The notes beneath the pieces were generated by a model that searched no databases, was not told the DNA's origin, and was given only the letters and a program-made list of their open reading frames with translations. Shown here one piece after another: positions 15,818 to 23,480 of a DNA stretch of 31,840 nucleotides. The position numbers were made by a program, and so were the translations under genes. The stretch is taken from the NCBI RefSeq assembly GCF_910588395.1, contig NZ_CAJUPA010000030.1, positions 1-31,840 of the forward strand. Direction: 5' to 3'. Within the stretch, counting starts at the first letter, position 1, and every line of letters begins with the position of its first letter. This DNA is from an uncultured Faecalibaculum sp. Its GTDB lineage: Bacteria > Bacillota_I > Bacilli_A > Erysipelotrichales > Erysipelotrichaceae.

Positions 15818-15837
15818 CACCCCGAGGTGACTTCTTT

Positions 15838-16188
15838 ATGAAGGAAATGATTGTCTATGCCAGCGAGGCGTGCCCCATGCGGGCGGCCTGCCGGGCACTG
15901 GAAGGAAAATGGAAGATTCCCATGATTTATGTGCTCAACGAAAACGGCACACTGCGCTACAACGAGCTCAAACGCGCCCTGGGCATCACCAACATGATGC
16001 TCTCCAGCACCCTGAAGGAGCTGGAGGAAGAGGGCCTGGTGATCCGGGTGCAGTACAATGAAATTCCACCCCGGGTGGAGTACCATCTGTCGGCCCTGAG
16101 CCGGCAGCTGATTCCGGTCCTGGACGCCTTCTGCCAGTGGGGAGAAGTGCTGCTGGCTCAGGAAGAAGCCGGAAAACCGGAGCAGTGA
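15838..16188 (+). CDS. HxlR-family winged-helix transcriptional regulator
   Basis: 116-residue DNA-binding protein. The family core is complete: CPMRAACRALEGKWKIPMIYVL (residues 12-33), RYNELKRALGITNMMLSSTLKELEEEGLV as the helix-turn-helix and wing, and IPPRVEYHLS. Cys12 and Cys18 flank the start of the first helix; Cys12 aligns with the redox-sensing cysteine of YodB/HypR-type members, so an electrophile- or thiol-sensing role is possible. Start at 15838 with GAGGTGA seven bases upstream rather than the ATG ten codons earlier. Such regulators often control an adjacent gene, but here the divergent neighbour is lon and the downstream gene is convergent, so its target is unknown. Confidence 0.88.
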   Translation: MKEMIVYASEACPMRAACRALEGKWKIPMIYVLNENGTLRYNELKRALGITNMMLSSTLKELEEEGLVIRVQYNEIPPRVEYHLSALSRQLIPVLDAFCQWGEVLLAQEEAGKPEQ

Positions 16189-16212
16189 AGCGGGCAGCGG
16201 GACCGGAAACAG

Positions 16213-16241
16213 AAAACGCCCGGCTCTCTAGGAGACCGGGC
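16213..16241 (-). terminator. Terminator of the 138-residue orphan gene
   Basis: On the minus strand GCCCGG-TCTC-CTA-GAGA-GCCGGGC, then GTTTTC. The stop codon of the gene lies in the loop. Confidence 0.75.
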
Positions 16242-16644
16242 AGATCAGAGGTGTCAGATGGCTGTGGCCGAACTGGCTGAACATTTCCGCCAGCCCGCCG
16301 CTCATGGAACACAGGTTCTTCATGATGGACAGCCGGGAGAGTTCCGCGACGGTCACATGACGCTGAAGAACGGCGTATTCGTAATACGCCACGAGCTGTT
16401 CTTCGGTGAATGACTCGTTCATGCTCATCACCGAAGCAAGATAGATGGCTGTGATGAGCCGCAGACTGGATTCACGTCCTGACAGGGCAACATCCGGAAG
16501 ATGGGAAACGATCCGGCTGTAGTTTGTCCAGGTGGCTTCCATCAGGGAACCGGTGTCGGTGATTCCCAGTACCTCCCGGGCGGCGGTTTCAAACAGCCCG
16601 GAGAATGCCCGCCAGGTCAGCCTGGTGAACATGGAATGCTGCAT
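16228..16644 (-). CDS. Hypothetical protein, possibly truncated hydrolase-like
   Basis: 138-residue mainly helical soluble protein. The end (FGHSHLTPLICPVS) and the pattern of helices faintly resemble the C-terminus of the L-2-amino-thiazoline-4-carboxylate hydrolase-like family, which would normally run on past a conserved Cys-Asn/Asp-Asp. Here the chain stops right after ICPVS inside the terminator hairpin, so it may be truncated, or the resemblance may be accidental. AAGGAG lies nine bases before the ATG at 16644. The 44 upstream codons of the frame are not supported. Codon use is like neighbouring genes. Confidence 0.6.
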   Translation of the reverse strand: MQHSMFTRLTWRAFSGLFETAAREVLGITDTGSLMEATWTNYSRIVSHLPDVALSGRESSLRLITAIYLASVMSMNESFTEEQLVAYYEYAVLQRHVTVAELSRLSIMKNLCSMSGGLAEMFSQFGHSHLTPLICPVS

Positions 16645-16800
16645 GGTTCTGTTCTCCTTCCATTTCTGTTTTTCTGCAATAAGGAAAGAATACAGCACAG
16701 CCGGAAGAACGTAAATGTGCCGGATTGCTGCCGGTTTCAGCTGGTGACAGCTCCACATTCCCTGCCACAGCGGCAACCGCTTTCAGCGGCGGGTGTCAGT

Positions 16801-16995
16801 TCAGTCCGGCTGCCGGGATTCTTCCTCCTCCGCTTCCTCCGCTTCCATGAAAGCCGGAGACTCGATTAGTGTCCAGAGATCATCGATGTACTGGGACAGC
16901 AGGAAGTGGAACAGTTCGTTCAGAGAATGCGTCTCCAGGAACTGGATCAGACGGGGATCTTCCGTCTCGCAGGTCAGTTTGCAGGTAAATTTCAT
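16801..16995 (-). CDS. Small acidic hypothetical protein
   Basis: 64-residue protein, not recognised. The first half carries two cysteines (MKFTCKLTCETED) and a helical middle (LIQFLETHSLNELFHFLLSQYIDDLW), and it ends in an acidic tail (EAEEAEEEE). AGGAGG precedes the ATG at 16995 by ten bases. It lies upstream of the 138-residue orphan on the same strand with a 156-base gap and diverges from the lipoprotein gene. Confidence 0.6.
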   Translation of the reverse strand: MKFTCKLTCETEDPRLIQFLETHSLNELFHFLLSQYIDDLWTLIESPAFMEAEEAEEEESRQPD

Positions 16996-17073
16996 GATAT
17001 GATTTCCTCCTGACAGAACCATATCAGAGCCGGCGCGAAAAAAAGTGACAAACCGGGAAAGTTAAGGTGAAAA

Positions 17074-17682
17074 ATGAAACACAATCGATTCAGCCAGCGG
17101 CTGTCGCTCTGCCTGCTGGGGATCCTGCTGATCTCCGGCTGCACCACTGCGGCAGAAACACCCGCCTTGCAGACCGCCGAGAACCAGGGATGCGGGGAGA
17201 CGGAAACAGCCTGCGAAAGCCCCGCTGTGGCAGAAGAAGCGGAAGACATGACGGAGATTTCCTTTGACCAGGCCATTCAGTACCTGGAGTCCATGGCACC
17301 CGGGGTGTATTATTTCGGCTTTGAGAAATGTCCCTGGTGCCAGGAAGCCGTGCCGGTGCTGCTGGAGGAAGCCGAAAAGACCGGACAGCAGATTTTTTAC
17401 GTGAAAACCCGGGATGAAGACAAAAAACGGCTGTACGACGACGCACAGAAAGAGCGGATCACGCCGTTTCTCGAACCCTGGATGAAGGATAATGAAGACG
17501 GGGAACTGACGCTGTACGTGCCTCTGGTGATCCGGGTTCACAACGGCGAAATCACCGGCGGCCACCAGGGGACGGTGGAAGGCCATGATGCCAAAGAAGC
17601 GGCGATGACAGATCAGCAGAAGCAGGCGCTTGCCGGAATCTATCACAAAGTGCTCACCGGCAAAACCGATACAGCCGGCTGA
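17074..17682 (+). CDS. Thioredoxin-fold lipoprotein with CPWC motif
   Basis: 202-residue membrane-anchored extracytoplasmic protein. A signal peptide (residues 1-22) ends in the lipobox ISG-Cys23, so the mature protein should be lipidated. A low-complexity Glu/Ala linker (24-60) holds two further cysteines (Cys40, Cys47). The thioredoxin-like domain from about 61 has YYFGFEKCPWC with the redox pair Cys86/Cys89, and a cis-proline-type VPLVIRVHNGEITGG. It resembles the bacteriocin-transport-accessory/TlpA-like group. It probably handles disulfides of exported proteins. AAGGTGA sits four bases before the ATG. A strong terminator follows. No partner oxidase or CcdA gene is near. Confidence 0.82.
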   Translation: MKHNRFSQRLSLCLLGILLISGCTTAAETPALQTAENQGCGETETACESPAVAEEAEDMTEISFDQAIQYLESMAPGVYYFGFEKCPWCQEAVPVLLEEAEKTGQQIFYVKTRDEDKKRLYDDAQKERITPFLEPWMKDNEDGELTLYVPLVIRVHNGEITGGHQGTVEGHDAKEAAMTDQQKQALAGIYHKVLTGKTDTAG

Positions 17683-17692
17683 AAGCCGGAAA

Positions 17693-17722
17693 GCCCCGGA
17701 CCGCATCCAGTCCGGGGTTTTT
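17693..17722 (+). terminator. Terminator of the thioredoxin-like lipoprotein gene
   Basis: CCCCGGAC-CGCATCCA-GTCCGGGG followed by five T, 12 bases after the stop. Confidence 0.9.
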
Positions 17723-17762
17723 CAGATTCTTTGGACTGCCGGGCAGTCAGCTGTCTGTTCCG

Positions 17763-18005
17763 TTATTCGTTCGCCGGGCGGCAGTCCTGCACAAAAGCCA
17801 GCAGGCCTTCTGCATCCAGCACCTTCCGGCAGTCCGGGGCCTGAAAGGCAAAGAGAACGGCATCGGTGGCACCGCAGCAGTTCATGTCTTCCAGGACCGT
17901 GAAGACACCAGTCTTTCCGTGATAAAAGCTGTCTTCTCCCAGATACACAAAGGGCTGGTCCTTCAGCTTCCACACCAGGGACAGTGCCTGATTTTCCGTA
18001 TCCAT
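17763..18005 (-). CDS. Small hypothetical protein, second gene of a pair
   Basis: 80-residue acidic protein, not recognised. It has a paired-cysteine segment (DMNCCGATDAVLFAF) and two later cysteines (Cys59, Cys75). Its ATG comes four bases after the stop codon of the upstream 199-residue gene, so the two are very likely co-translated; it has no good ribosome binding site of its own, which fits coupling. No membrane segment is seen. Confidence 0.55.
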   Translation of the reverse strand: MDTENQALSLVWKLKDQPFVYLGEDSFYHGKTGVFTVLEDMNCCGATDAVLFAFQAPDCRKVLDAEGLLAFVQDCRPANE

Positions 18006-18009
18006 GGGC

Positions 18010-18609
18010 TCAGTACCGGATGGAATCCGGGTGGCGGATCAGGTTTTCCGACACCAGCAGCTGGAAAGTCTCGTCCTTGTCAAAGGGGACCTTGTCTTTC
18101 CAGAACCGCATGAAGCGACTCTGCTGTGCGGCCCAGGTATCCACCGCATCACTCAGGCGTTTGCCGGCTTCCACCTGCGTCCAGTGGGGACGGTCCAGAG
18201 AGTAGTCGGTTTCTGACTGCGCCTGATCCAGTTCCTGGATGGAAGCCCGCAGGGCATCCACATCCTCCTGCCAGCTTTTGTCAAACTCCAGAGGCAGCCA
18301 GGCGGTGGAAGCCAGTTCCAGAACCGTGGCATCTTTCAGGGTTTCATCGGATTCCCGGGTGAGGTATACGTCCTTGAAATGATAGGGACGGATGGAATAC
18401 AGCTCTTCCTTGGTCAGCGGCTCCAGCTGCAGCAGCTTTCTGAAAGCAGCCAGTTCGGCTTTGGGCTGATGGAATTCCGCCCAGAACACTTCATAGGGAA
18501 GTGGGCTGCCGGTTTCTGCCCGCAGTACCAGACCCACTTTCAGGGTGCCGGTTCCTTTCAGGGGATTCGACGCCGGTTCTTCCATGACGAGTGTACGTTC
18601 CTGAAGCAT
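18010..18609 (-). CDS. Hypothetical cytoplasmic protein
   Basis: 199-residue protein, family not recognised. It begins with a strand-rich part that reads like a small beta domain (GTLKVGLVLRAETGSPLPYEVFWAEF, about 19-44), followed by a helical, Gln/Glu-rich part ending RFMRFWKDKVPFDKDETFQLLVSENLIRHP. No signal peptide or helical membrane segment. Start at 18609 chosen because AAGGAG lies ten bases upstream; the frame opens 30 codons earlier. An extended -10 element TGCTATACT lies just upstream (18658-18650). Forms a unit with the 80-residue gene downstream. Confidence 0.65.
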   Translation of the reverse strand: MLQERTLVMEEPASNPLKGTGTLKVGLVLRAETGSPLPYEVFWAEFHQPKAELAAFRKLLQLEPLTKEELYSIRPYHFKDVYLTRESDETLKDATVLELASTAWLPLEFDKSWQEDVDALRASIQELDQAQSETDYSLDRPHWTQVEAGKRLSDAVDTWAAQQSRFMRFWKDKVPFDKDETFQLLVSENLIRHPDSIRY

Positions 18610-18721
18610 AGTGTGATCACTCCTTATCATCATCGTTTGTGCTGTCTTCAGTATAGCACGGAGAGCCGGGAATACACCGGAATACGTGAAATGATTCACA
18701 ATATCTGTCTGATGGCAGCCG

Positions 18722-18751
18722 TTGGCATCCGGAAAGCCTGTCTGTTAAGAT
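18722..18751 (+). promoter_or_regulatory. Candidate promoter of the phosphatase pair
   Basis: TTGGCA (18722-18727), an 18-base spacer and TAAGAT (18746-18751) preceded by TG as an extended -10, giving a leader of about 30 bases to the ATG at 18789. Confidence 0.4.
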
Positions 18752-18788
18752 GAATCATATATGCACGCAGGACACAGGAGGATCCCTC

Positions 18789-19217
18789 ATGAAGAACATG
18801 CTCTTTGTCTGTCACGGCAACATCTGCCGCTCCGCCATGGCCAAATACATCGCCCGGTCCATGGCCGATCCCGAAGACTATCACTTTGATTCCGCCGCCA
18901 CCAGCCGGGAGGAAATCGGTGCAGATCTCTATCCCCCTGCCAGGCGGACCCTGACACGTCACGGGATTCCCTTTGACACCCATCACGCCAGGCAGGTCAC
19001 ACCGGCAGATTATGACCGCTTTGATGCCATTGTGGTCATGGATGAAAACAACCTGCAAAACATACGCCGCATCATCCCCGCAGATCCGGAGCACAAAATC
19101 TTCCGACTGCTAAAGCGGGACGTGGCCGATCCCTGGTATACCGGCGACTTTGAAACCACATATCAGGATCTGGTGACGGGAATCAGCCGGCTTCTGGAAG
19201 AAGGGCCAAACAGCTGA
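18789..19217 (+). CDS. Low-molecular-weight protein tyrosine phosphatase
   Basis: 142-residue cysteine phosphatase. The P-loop CHGNICRS (Cys8 to Arg14, C-x5-R) is at the very N-terminus, and the general-acid aspartate is Asp114 in the DPWY motif, as in the family. The length is normal. It removes phosphate from tyrosine, or arginine in some Firmicutes; a YwlE-type arginine phosphatase has Thr in the position after the P-loop Asn, and here it is Ile12, which favours phosphotyrosine. AGGAGG sits seven bases before the chosen ATG. Its stop codon overlaps the start of the PHP phosphatase gene by one base, so the two form a tightly coupled operon. Confidence 0.9.
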   Translation: MKNMLFVCHGNICRSAMAKYIARSMADPEDYHFDSAATSREEIGADLYPPARRTLTRHGIPFDTHHARQVTPADYDRFDAIVVMDENNLQNIRRIIPADPEHKIFRLLKRDVADPWYTGDFETTYQDLVTGISRLLEEGPNS

Positions 19218-20038
19218 TGAAACAGAACCTGCACACCCACTGCCAGTTCTGTGACGGAAAGGATACCGTGGAGGAACTGGTCAGAACCGCCCTGGACAAA
19301 GGCTTTGATTCCCTGGGATTCTCCAGCCACGGCTATGCCCATCCCCTGGATGCCTGTTCCCTGGACGATGAACGGGAAGCTGCCTACATCTATTCGGTTC
19401 TGGAAGCCCGGGCCCGGTATGGGGATCGGCTGAAGATCTGGCTGGGCATCGAGGAAGATCTCACCGGCCGCATCTACGCGGATCCCGCTTTTGACTATGT
19501 GATCGCATCCGTGCACTTCATTCCCGTGCCCGACGGTCAGTGGAAAGCCGTGGATTACAGTCCCGAGCTGACCCGTGAGATGATTCAGACAGATTTCCAG
19601 GGAGATTTTCTCGCCTATGCCCGGGCTTATTACAATGAACTGAAGAAAATCGCCCACCGGCCGGAAGCGGATATCGTGGGTCATCTGGATCTGCTCATGA
19701 AGTACAACGAAGGGGAAGCCCTGCATCCCTTTGATGATCCTGCCTATCTGGACCTGGCCATGGAAGCCATTGACGAGCTGATTGCCGCGGACAAGATTTT
19801 CGAAATCAACACCGGTGCCATGTCCCGAGGCTATCGCAGCGAGCCCTATCCGCAGGCGCTGCTGCTGAAGTATATTCAGACCCATGGCGGGAAAATCTGC
19901 ATCACCTCCGACTGTCACGCCAGAGACAATCTGGACTGCGGCTTCGACATCGCCCGAAACCGGGCAAAGGCAGCGGGATTTGACCAGGTCATGGTTCTCA
20001 CGGAACAGGGGTTTGTGCCGGACTCTCTCTGGGACTGA
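19217..20038 (+). CDS. PHP-family histidinol-phosphatase-like phosphatase
   Basis: 273-residue PHP-domain protein of the HisJ/HisK type. Metal-binding signatures are visible: NLHTHCQF (His6, His8), FSSHGYAHP, GIEEDLTG, ASVHFIP, IVGHLDLL and ITSDCHA. The family normally converts histidinol phosphate to histidinol, but no histidine biosynthesis gene is in the window, and the gene is fused in an operon to a tyrosine phosphatase with start and stop sharing one base (TGATGA). The true substrate may therefore be a different phosphoester. Full length, no missing motifs noted. A terminator follows about 40 bases after the stop. Confidence 0.82.
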   Translation: MKQNLHTHCQFCDGKDTVEELVRTALDKGFDSLGFSSHGYAHPLDACSLDDEREAAYIYSVLEARARYGDRLKIWLGIEEDLTGRIYADPAFDYVIASVHFIPVPDGQWKAVDYSPELTREMIQTDFQGDFLAYARAYYNELKKIAHRPEADIVGHLDLLMKYNEGEALHPFDDPAYLDLAMEAIDELIAADKIFEINTGAMSRGYRSEPYPQALLLKYIQTHGGKICITSDCHARDNLDCGFDIARNRAKAAGFDQVMVLTEQGFVPDSLWD

Positions 20039-20077
20039 GCGCTTTCCCACTTTGCGCCATTGCAGTGCACCCTCACA

Positions 20078-20102
20078 GACAGCAGCCGTGCTGTCTTTTT
20101 TT
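20078..20102 (+). terminator. Terminator of the phosphatase operon
   Basis: GACAGCA-GCCG-TGCTGTC followed by seven T. Confidence 0.92.
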
Positions 20103-20255
20103 GCCTGTCTCCCGCAGCAGACAGACACCGTCCGCCGCCCATGGGCAGGATACCTGAAGTCCCGGGAATGCGGGGCTATGATTCTGTTACAGGAGTTCTG
20201 AAGAATTCCGCTGTCCGCAGCAACAGCGTGCGGAACGGACAAAGGAGGGAACACC

Positions 20256-21698
20256 ATGCCCTGTACAACCATTCTCGCCGGAAAAGACGCCACGTATGAT
20301 GGCAGCACCATGATGGCGCGCAACGATGATTCCGGTGCCGGCAAATTCACTGTCAAAAAATACGTCCTGATTACTCCGGACCAGCAGCCCGAACACTATG
20401 AATCCGTCACATCCCATGTGAAAATCGACCTGCCGACGGATCCCATGAGCTATACCTGCTGCCCGAATGTGGAACCCGGCACGGGATACAAATCCGAAGC
20501 CGGAATCAATGCAGCCACCGTGGCCATGAGTGCCACGGAAACCATCACCTCCAATCCCGGAGTACTGGGGGCTGATCCGCTGGTGGAAACCGGAATCGGC
20601 GAAGAGGACTTCGTGACCATCATCCTTCCCTATATTCACAGTGCCAGGGAAGGGGTGCTCTATACCGCGAAACTCCTGGAACAGTACGGAACCTATGAGA
20701 TGAGCGGCATCGGCTTCTCCGATCCGGACGAAGTGTGGTATCTGGAAACCATCGGCGGTCACCACTGGATGGCCCGACGGGTGCCGGACAACTCCTATGC
20801 GGTGATCCCCAACCAGCTGGGCATTGACTACTTTGATTTTGAAGATGCCGCCGGTCCGCAGAAAAACTGCCTGTGTTCGGCGGATCTGAAGGCGTTCGTT
20901 CAGAAAAACCACCTGGATCTGTCCATGGATCCCCAGGATGTGTTTGATCCCCGGGCGGCTTTCGGCAGCCATGCGGATTCCGACCATTCCTACAACACCC
21001 CCAGAGCCTGGTGGATGGAACGGTATTTCAACCCGAATACCTTCGTCTGGGATGGCCCCGATGCGGACTACAAACCAGACAGCGACGACATTCCCTGGTG
21101 CCTGGTGCCGGAGAAGAAAATCACCGTGGAGGACATCCGGTATGTCCTGGCTGGTCATTACCAGGGCACACCCTACGATCCCTACATGCACCACGGAGAT
21201 ATGTCTATGGCCGGGGCCTTCCGCACCATCGGCATCAACCGGACGGCATTCCTTGGACTGTGCCAGATGAAAGCCGACGGCACTTCCGTGGAATGGCTGT
21301 CTTTTGCGGCCAATGAATTCAACGCCCTGATCCCGTTCTATCAGCACATCTCTGCCACCCCGGCGTATGTGGCGGATACCACCATGGAAGTAAACACCGA
21401 CAGCTTCTACTGGACCAGCCGGCTGATCGCGGCCATGGCTGATGCGGTGGACAGGCAGACAGCGTCCATCATCGAGCGGTATCAGAACCGAACCATGAAT
21501 GAATCTCACCGGATCCTGGATGTCTACGATCCGCAGATTGCCGCTGCAAAGGATGAGGAAACCCGGCAGAAGCTGTGCATGGAAGCCAATCAGAAACTGG
21601 CGGATATGGCAGAAGCAGCGAGTCAGGAAGCCCTGGGACAGGTGCTGTATACCCTGTCCAACAACATGAAAAACGCCTTCTCCAGAAGCGACGCATAA
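20256..21698 (+). CDS. C69-family dipeptidase, copy 1
   Basis: 480-residue N-terminal-nucleophile peptidase related to lactobacillar PepD. The nucleophile Cys3 follows Met-Pro, in CTTILAGKDATYDGSTMMARNDDSG, the family signature. Later conserved blocks include INAATVAMSATETITSNP, GADPL, EVWYLETIGGHHWMARR and INRTAFLGL. PepD enzymes hydrolyse a broad range of dipeptides, usually in the cytoplasm; no signal peptide is present. AAAGGAGG is seven bases before the ATG. Copy 2 follows after 258 bases and is about two thirds identical by eye over the full length, so the pair arose by tandem duplication. Each has its own ribosome binding site and a terminator after it, so they are separately controlled. 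Confidence 0.92.
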   Translation: MPCTTILAGKDATYDGSTMMARNDDSGAGKFTVKKYVLITPDQQPEHYESVTSHVKIDLPTDPMSYTCCPNVEPGTGYKSEAGINAATVAMSATETITSNPGVLGADPLVETGIGEEDFVTIILPYIHSAREGVLYTAKLLEQYGTYEMSGIGFSDPDEVWYLETIGGHHWMARRVPDNSYAVIPNQLGIDYFDFEDAAGPQKNCLCSADLKAFVQKNHLDLSMDPQDVFDPRAAFGSHADSDHSYNTPRAWWMERYFNPNTFVWDGPDADYKPDSDDIPWCLVPEKKITVEDIRYVLAGHYQGTPYDPYMHHGDMSMAGAFRTIGINRTAFLGLCQMKADGTSVEWLSFAANEFNALIPFYQHISATPAYVADTTMEVNTDSFYWTSRLIAAMADAVDRQTASIIERYQNRTMNESHRILDVYDPQIAAAKDEETRQKLCMEANQKLADMAEAASQEALGQVLYTLSNNMKNAFSRSDA

Positions 21699-21761
21699 AG
21701 ATCTGCCGCCAGTATCCGGAAAACTGTCTTCATCAGACCGAAACCGGACAGAAACGGCACA

Positions 21762-21792
21762 GAAAGCCGGCTCCCTCGCAGAGCCGGTTTTC
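21762..21792 (+). terminator. Terminator after dipeptidase copy 1
   Basis: GAAAGCCGGCTC-CCTCGCA-GAGCCGGTTTTC, about 60 bases after the stop. Confidence 0.75.
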
Positions 21793-21956
21793 TGCTGCCT
21801 GCCGGTCAGGACCGTGTGTGAAGCACCGGAATGACAGCGCCTGCTGCCTGCCCGGAACCGGAACGTGGTATCTTCAATACATGAAGCCCGCTTTTCTCTC
21901 TTTTTGCCATGGCTGGCCGGAAGAAGAGAAAGGCGGCATGAACAGGAGGAAAGACC

Positions 21957-23384
21957 ATGCCCTGCACCACTCTGCTTGTGGGAAAACTCGCTTCTGCCGA
22001 TGGAAGCACGCTGATCGCCCGGAACTCGGATTCCGGCGCCGGTGCCTATACCCCGAAGAAATTCGTGGCTGTACCCCCGGAAGACCAGCCCCGTACCTAC
22101 ACCTCGGTGATCTCCGGCGTCACCATTGCGCTCCCGGAGGATCCCATGCCCTATACCTGTGTGCCCAATGCCCTGAAAAACGAAGGAGAGTGGGCATCCG
22201 CCGGAATCAATGCTGCGAATGTGGGCATGACTGCCACGGAAACCATCACCTCCAATCCCCGGGTCCTGGGCGCCGATCCCCTGGTAAAAAACGGCATCGG
22301 GGAAGAAGACCTGGTGACGCTGGTGCTGCCCTATGTGAAAACCGCCAGAGAAGGATGCCTGCGCCTTGGATCCCTGCTGGAAGAATACGGCACCTATGAA
22401 ATGAACGGCATCGGCTTCAGCGACGAAGATGACGTCTGGTGGCTGGAAACCATTGGCGGACACCACTGGATGGCCAGGCGGCTGCCGCAGAATGCCTATG
22501 CGGTGATCCCCAACCAGCTGGGCCTGGATTTCTTTGATTTTGCCGACCCGGAAAACTTCATCGGATCGGCGGATCTGGAAGCATTCGTGAAACACAACGC
22601 TCTGGACCTGCGAATGGACCCGGAGGAGCCCTTCAATCCCCGGGATGCCTTCGGCAGCCATGACGACTCCGATCATACCTACAACACCCCCAGAGCCTGG
22701 TGGGCCCTGAGCCGCCTCAACCCGGATTCCTTTGCCTGGACCGGACCTGACGCGGATTTCACCCCCGAAAGCAATGATCTGCCCTGGTGCCTGGTTCCCG
22801 AGAAGAAAATCACAGTGGAAGACGTGAAATACGTGCTTTCCGGACACTACCAGCAAACCCCCTATGATCCCTACCTGCATCATGGGGATACCTCTATGGC
22901 TGGAGCATACCGCACCATTGGCATCAACCGGACGGATTACCTCGCCTGCTGCCAGATTAAAACCGGTGCGCCTTCCATTCAGTGGCTGGCCTATGCCTCC
23001 AATCCCTTCAACGTCATGGTGCCTTTCTATACCGACATCATCGCCACCCCGGCCTATGCGGCGGATACCACTGACAGCGTCAGCACCGGCAGCTTTTACT
23101 GGACCAGCCGGCTGATCGCCGCCATGGCAGACGCCTGCGACCGGCAAAGCGCGATCTTTATCGAACGGTATCAGAACACAACCACTGCCCGTTGCCGGGA
23201 AATCCTGAACAGGAGTACCCCTGAGATCCAGGCTGCTTCCGGAAAAGACAGGATCCATCTGTGCATGGAAGCCAATGAGCAGATCGCCGAAGTCACCAGG
23301 GAACAGGCGCAGAAGTGCCTGGGAGAAGTGCTCAAGGCGCTCTCCGACAATATGAAAAACGCTTTCTCCCGCAGCGATGCCTAG
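21957..23384 (+). CDS. C69-family dipeptidase, copy 2
   Basis: 475-residue paralogue of the preceding gene with the same Met-Pro-Cys3 start, DGSTLIARNSDSGAG signature, WWLETIGGHHWMARR block and identical ending (MKNAFSRSDA). Differences cluster in the middle, such as a five-residue shorter stretch near residue 195, and in surface helices, so substrate preference may differ. ACAGGAGG lies six bases before the ATG. As a PepD-type enzyme it should split dipeptides imported by the cell. A strong hairpin closes the gene. Confidence 0.92.
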   Translation: MPCTTLLVGKLASADGSTLIARNSDSGAGAYTPKKFVAVPPEDQPRTYTSVISGVTIALPEDPMPYTCVPNALKNEGEWASAGINAANVGMTATETITSNPRVLGADPLVKNGIGEEDLVTLVLPYVKTAREGCLRLGSLLEEYGTYEMNGIGFSDEDDVWWLETIGGHHWMARRLPQNAYAVIPNQLGLDFFDFADPENFIGSADLEAFVKHNALDLRMDPEEPFNPRDAFGSHDDSDHTYNTPRAWWALSRLNPDSFAWTGPDADFTPESNDLPWCLVPEKKITVEDVKYVLSGHYQQTPYDPYLHHGDTSMAGAYRTIGINRTDYLACCQIKTGAPSIQWLAYASNPFNVMVPFYTDIIATPAYAADTTDSVSTGSFYWTSRLIAAMADACDRQSAIFIERYQNTTTARCREILNRSTPEIQAASGKDRIHLCMEANEQIAEVTREQAQKCLGEVLKALSDNMKNAFSRSDA

Positions 23385-23397
23385 AGAATGAGACGTG

Positions 23398-23439
23398 AAA
23401 AGACTTTCCGGACCCAGGATCCTGGAAAGTCTTTTTTTT
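23398..23439. terminator. Terminator between dipeptidase copy 2 and the K+/H+ antiporter
   Basis: AAAAGACTTTCC, a 14-base loop, GGAAAGTCTTTTTTTT. Eight T on the plus strand, and a shorter T-run on the other strand for the convergent gene. Confidence 0.88.
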
Positions 23440-23480
23440 CGGGAATGCCGATGAAAGCCGGTGCCTGAAACCGGCCGGAT

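Noticed and set aside
20187..23258. Very long open frame on the minus strand (over 1000 codons) opposite both dipeptidase genes
   Set aside because: It mirrors two clear C69 genes, shows a duplicated pattern only because the genes are paralogues, and its His/Gly/Arg-rich composition is typical of antisense frames of GC-rich codons. No ribosome binding site.
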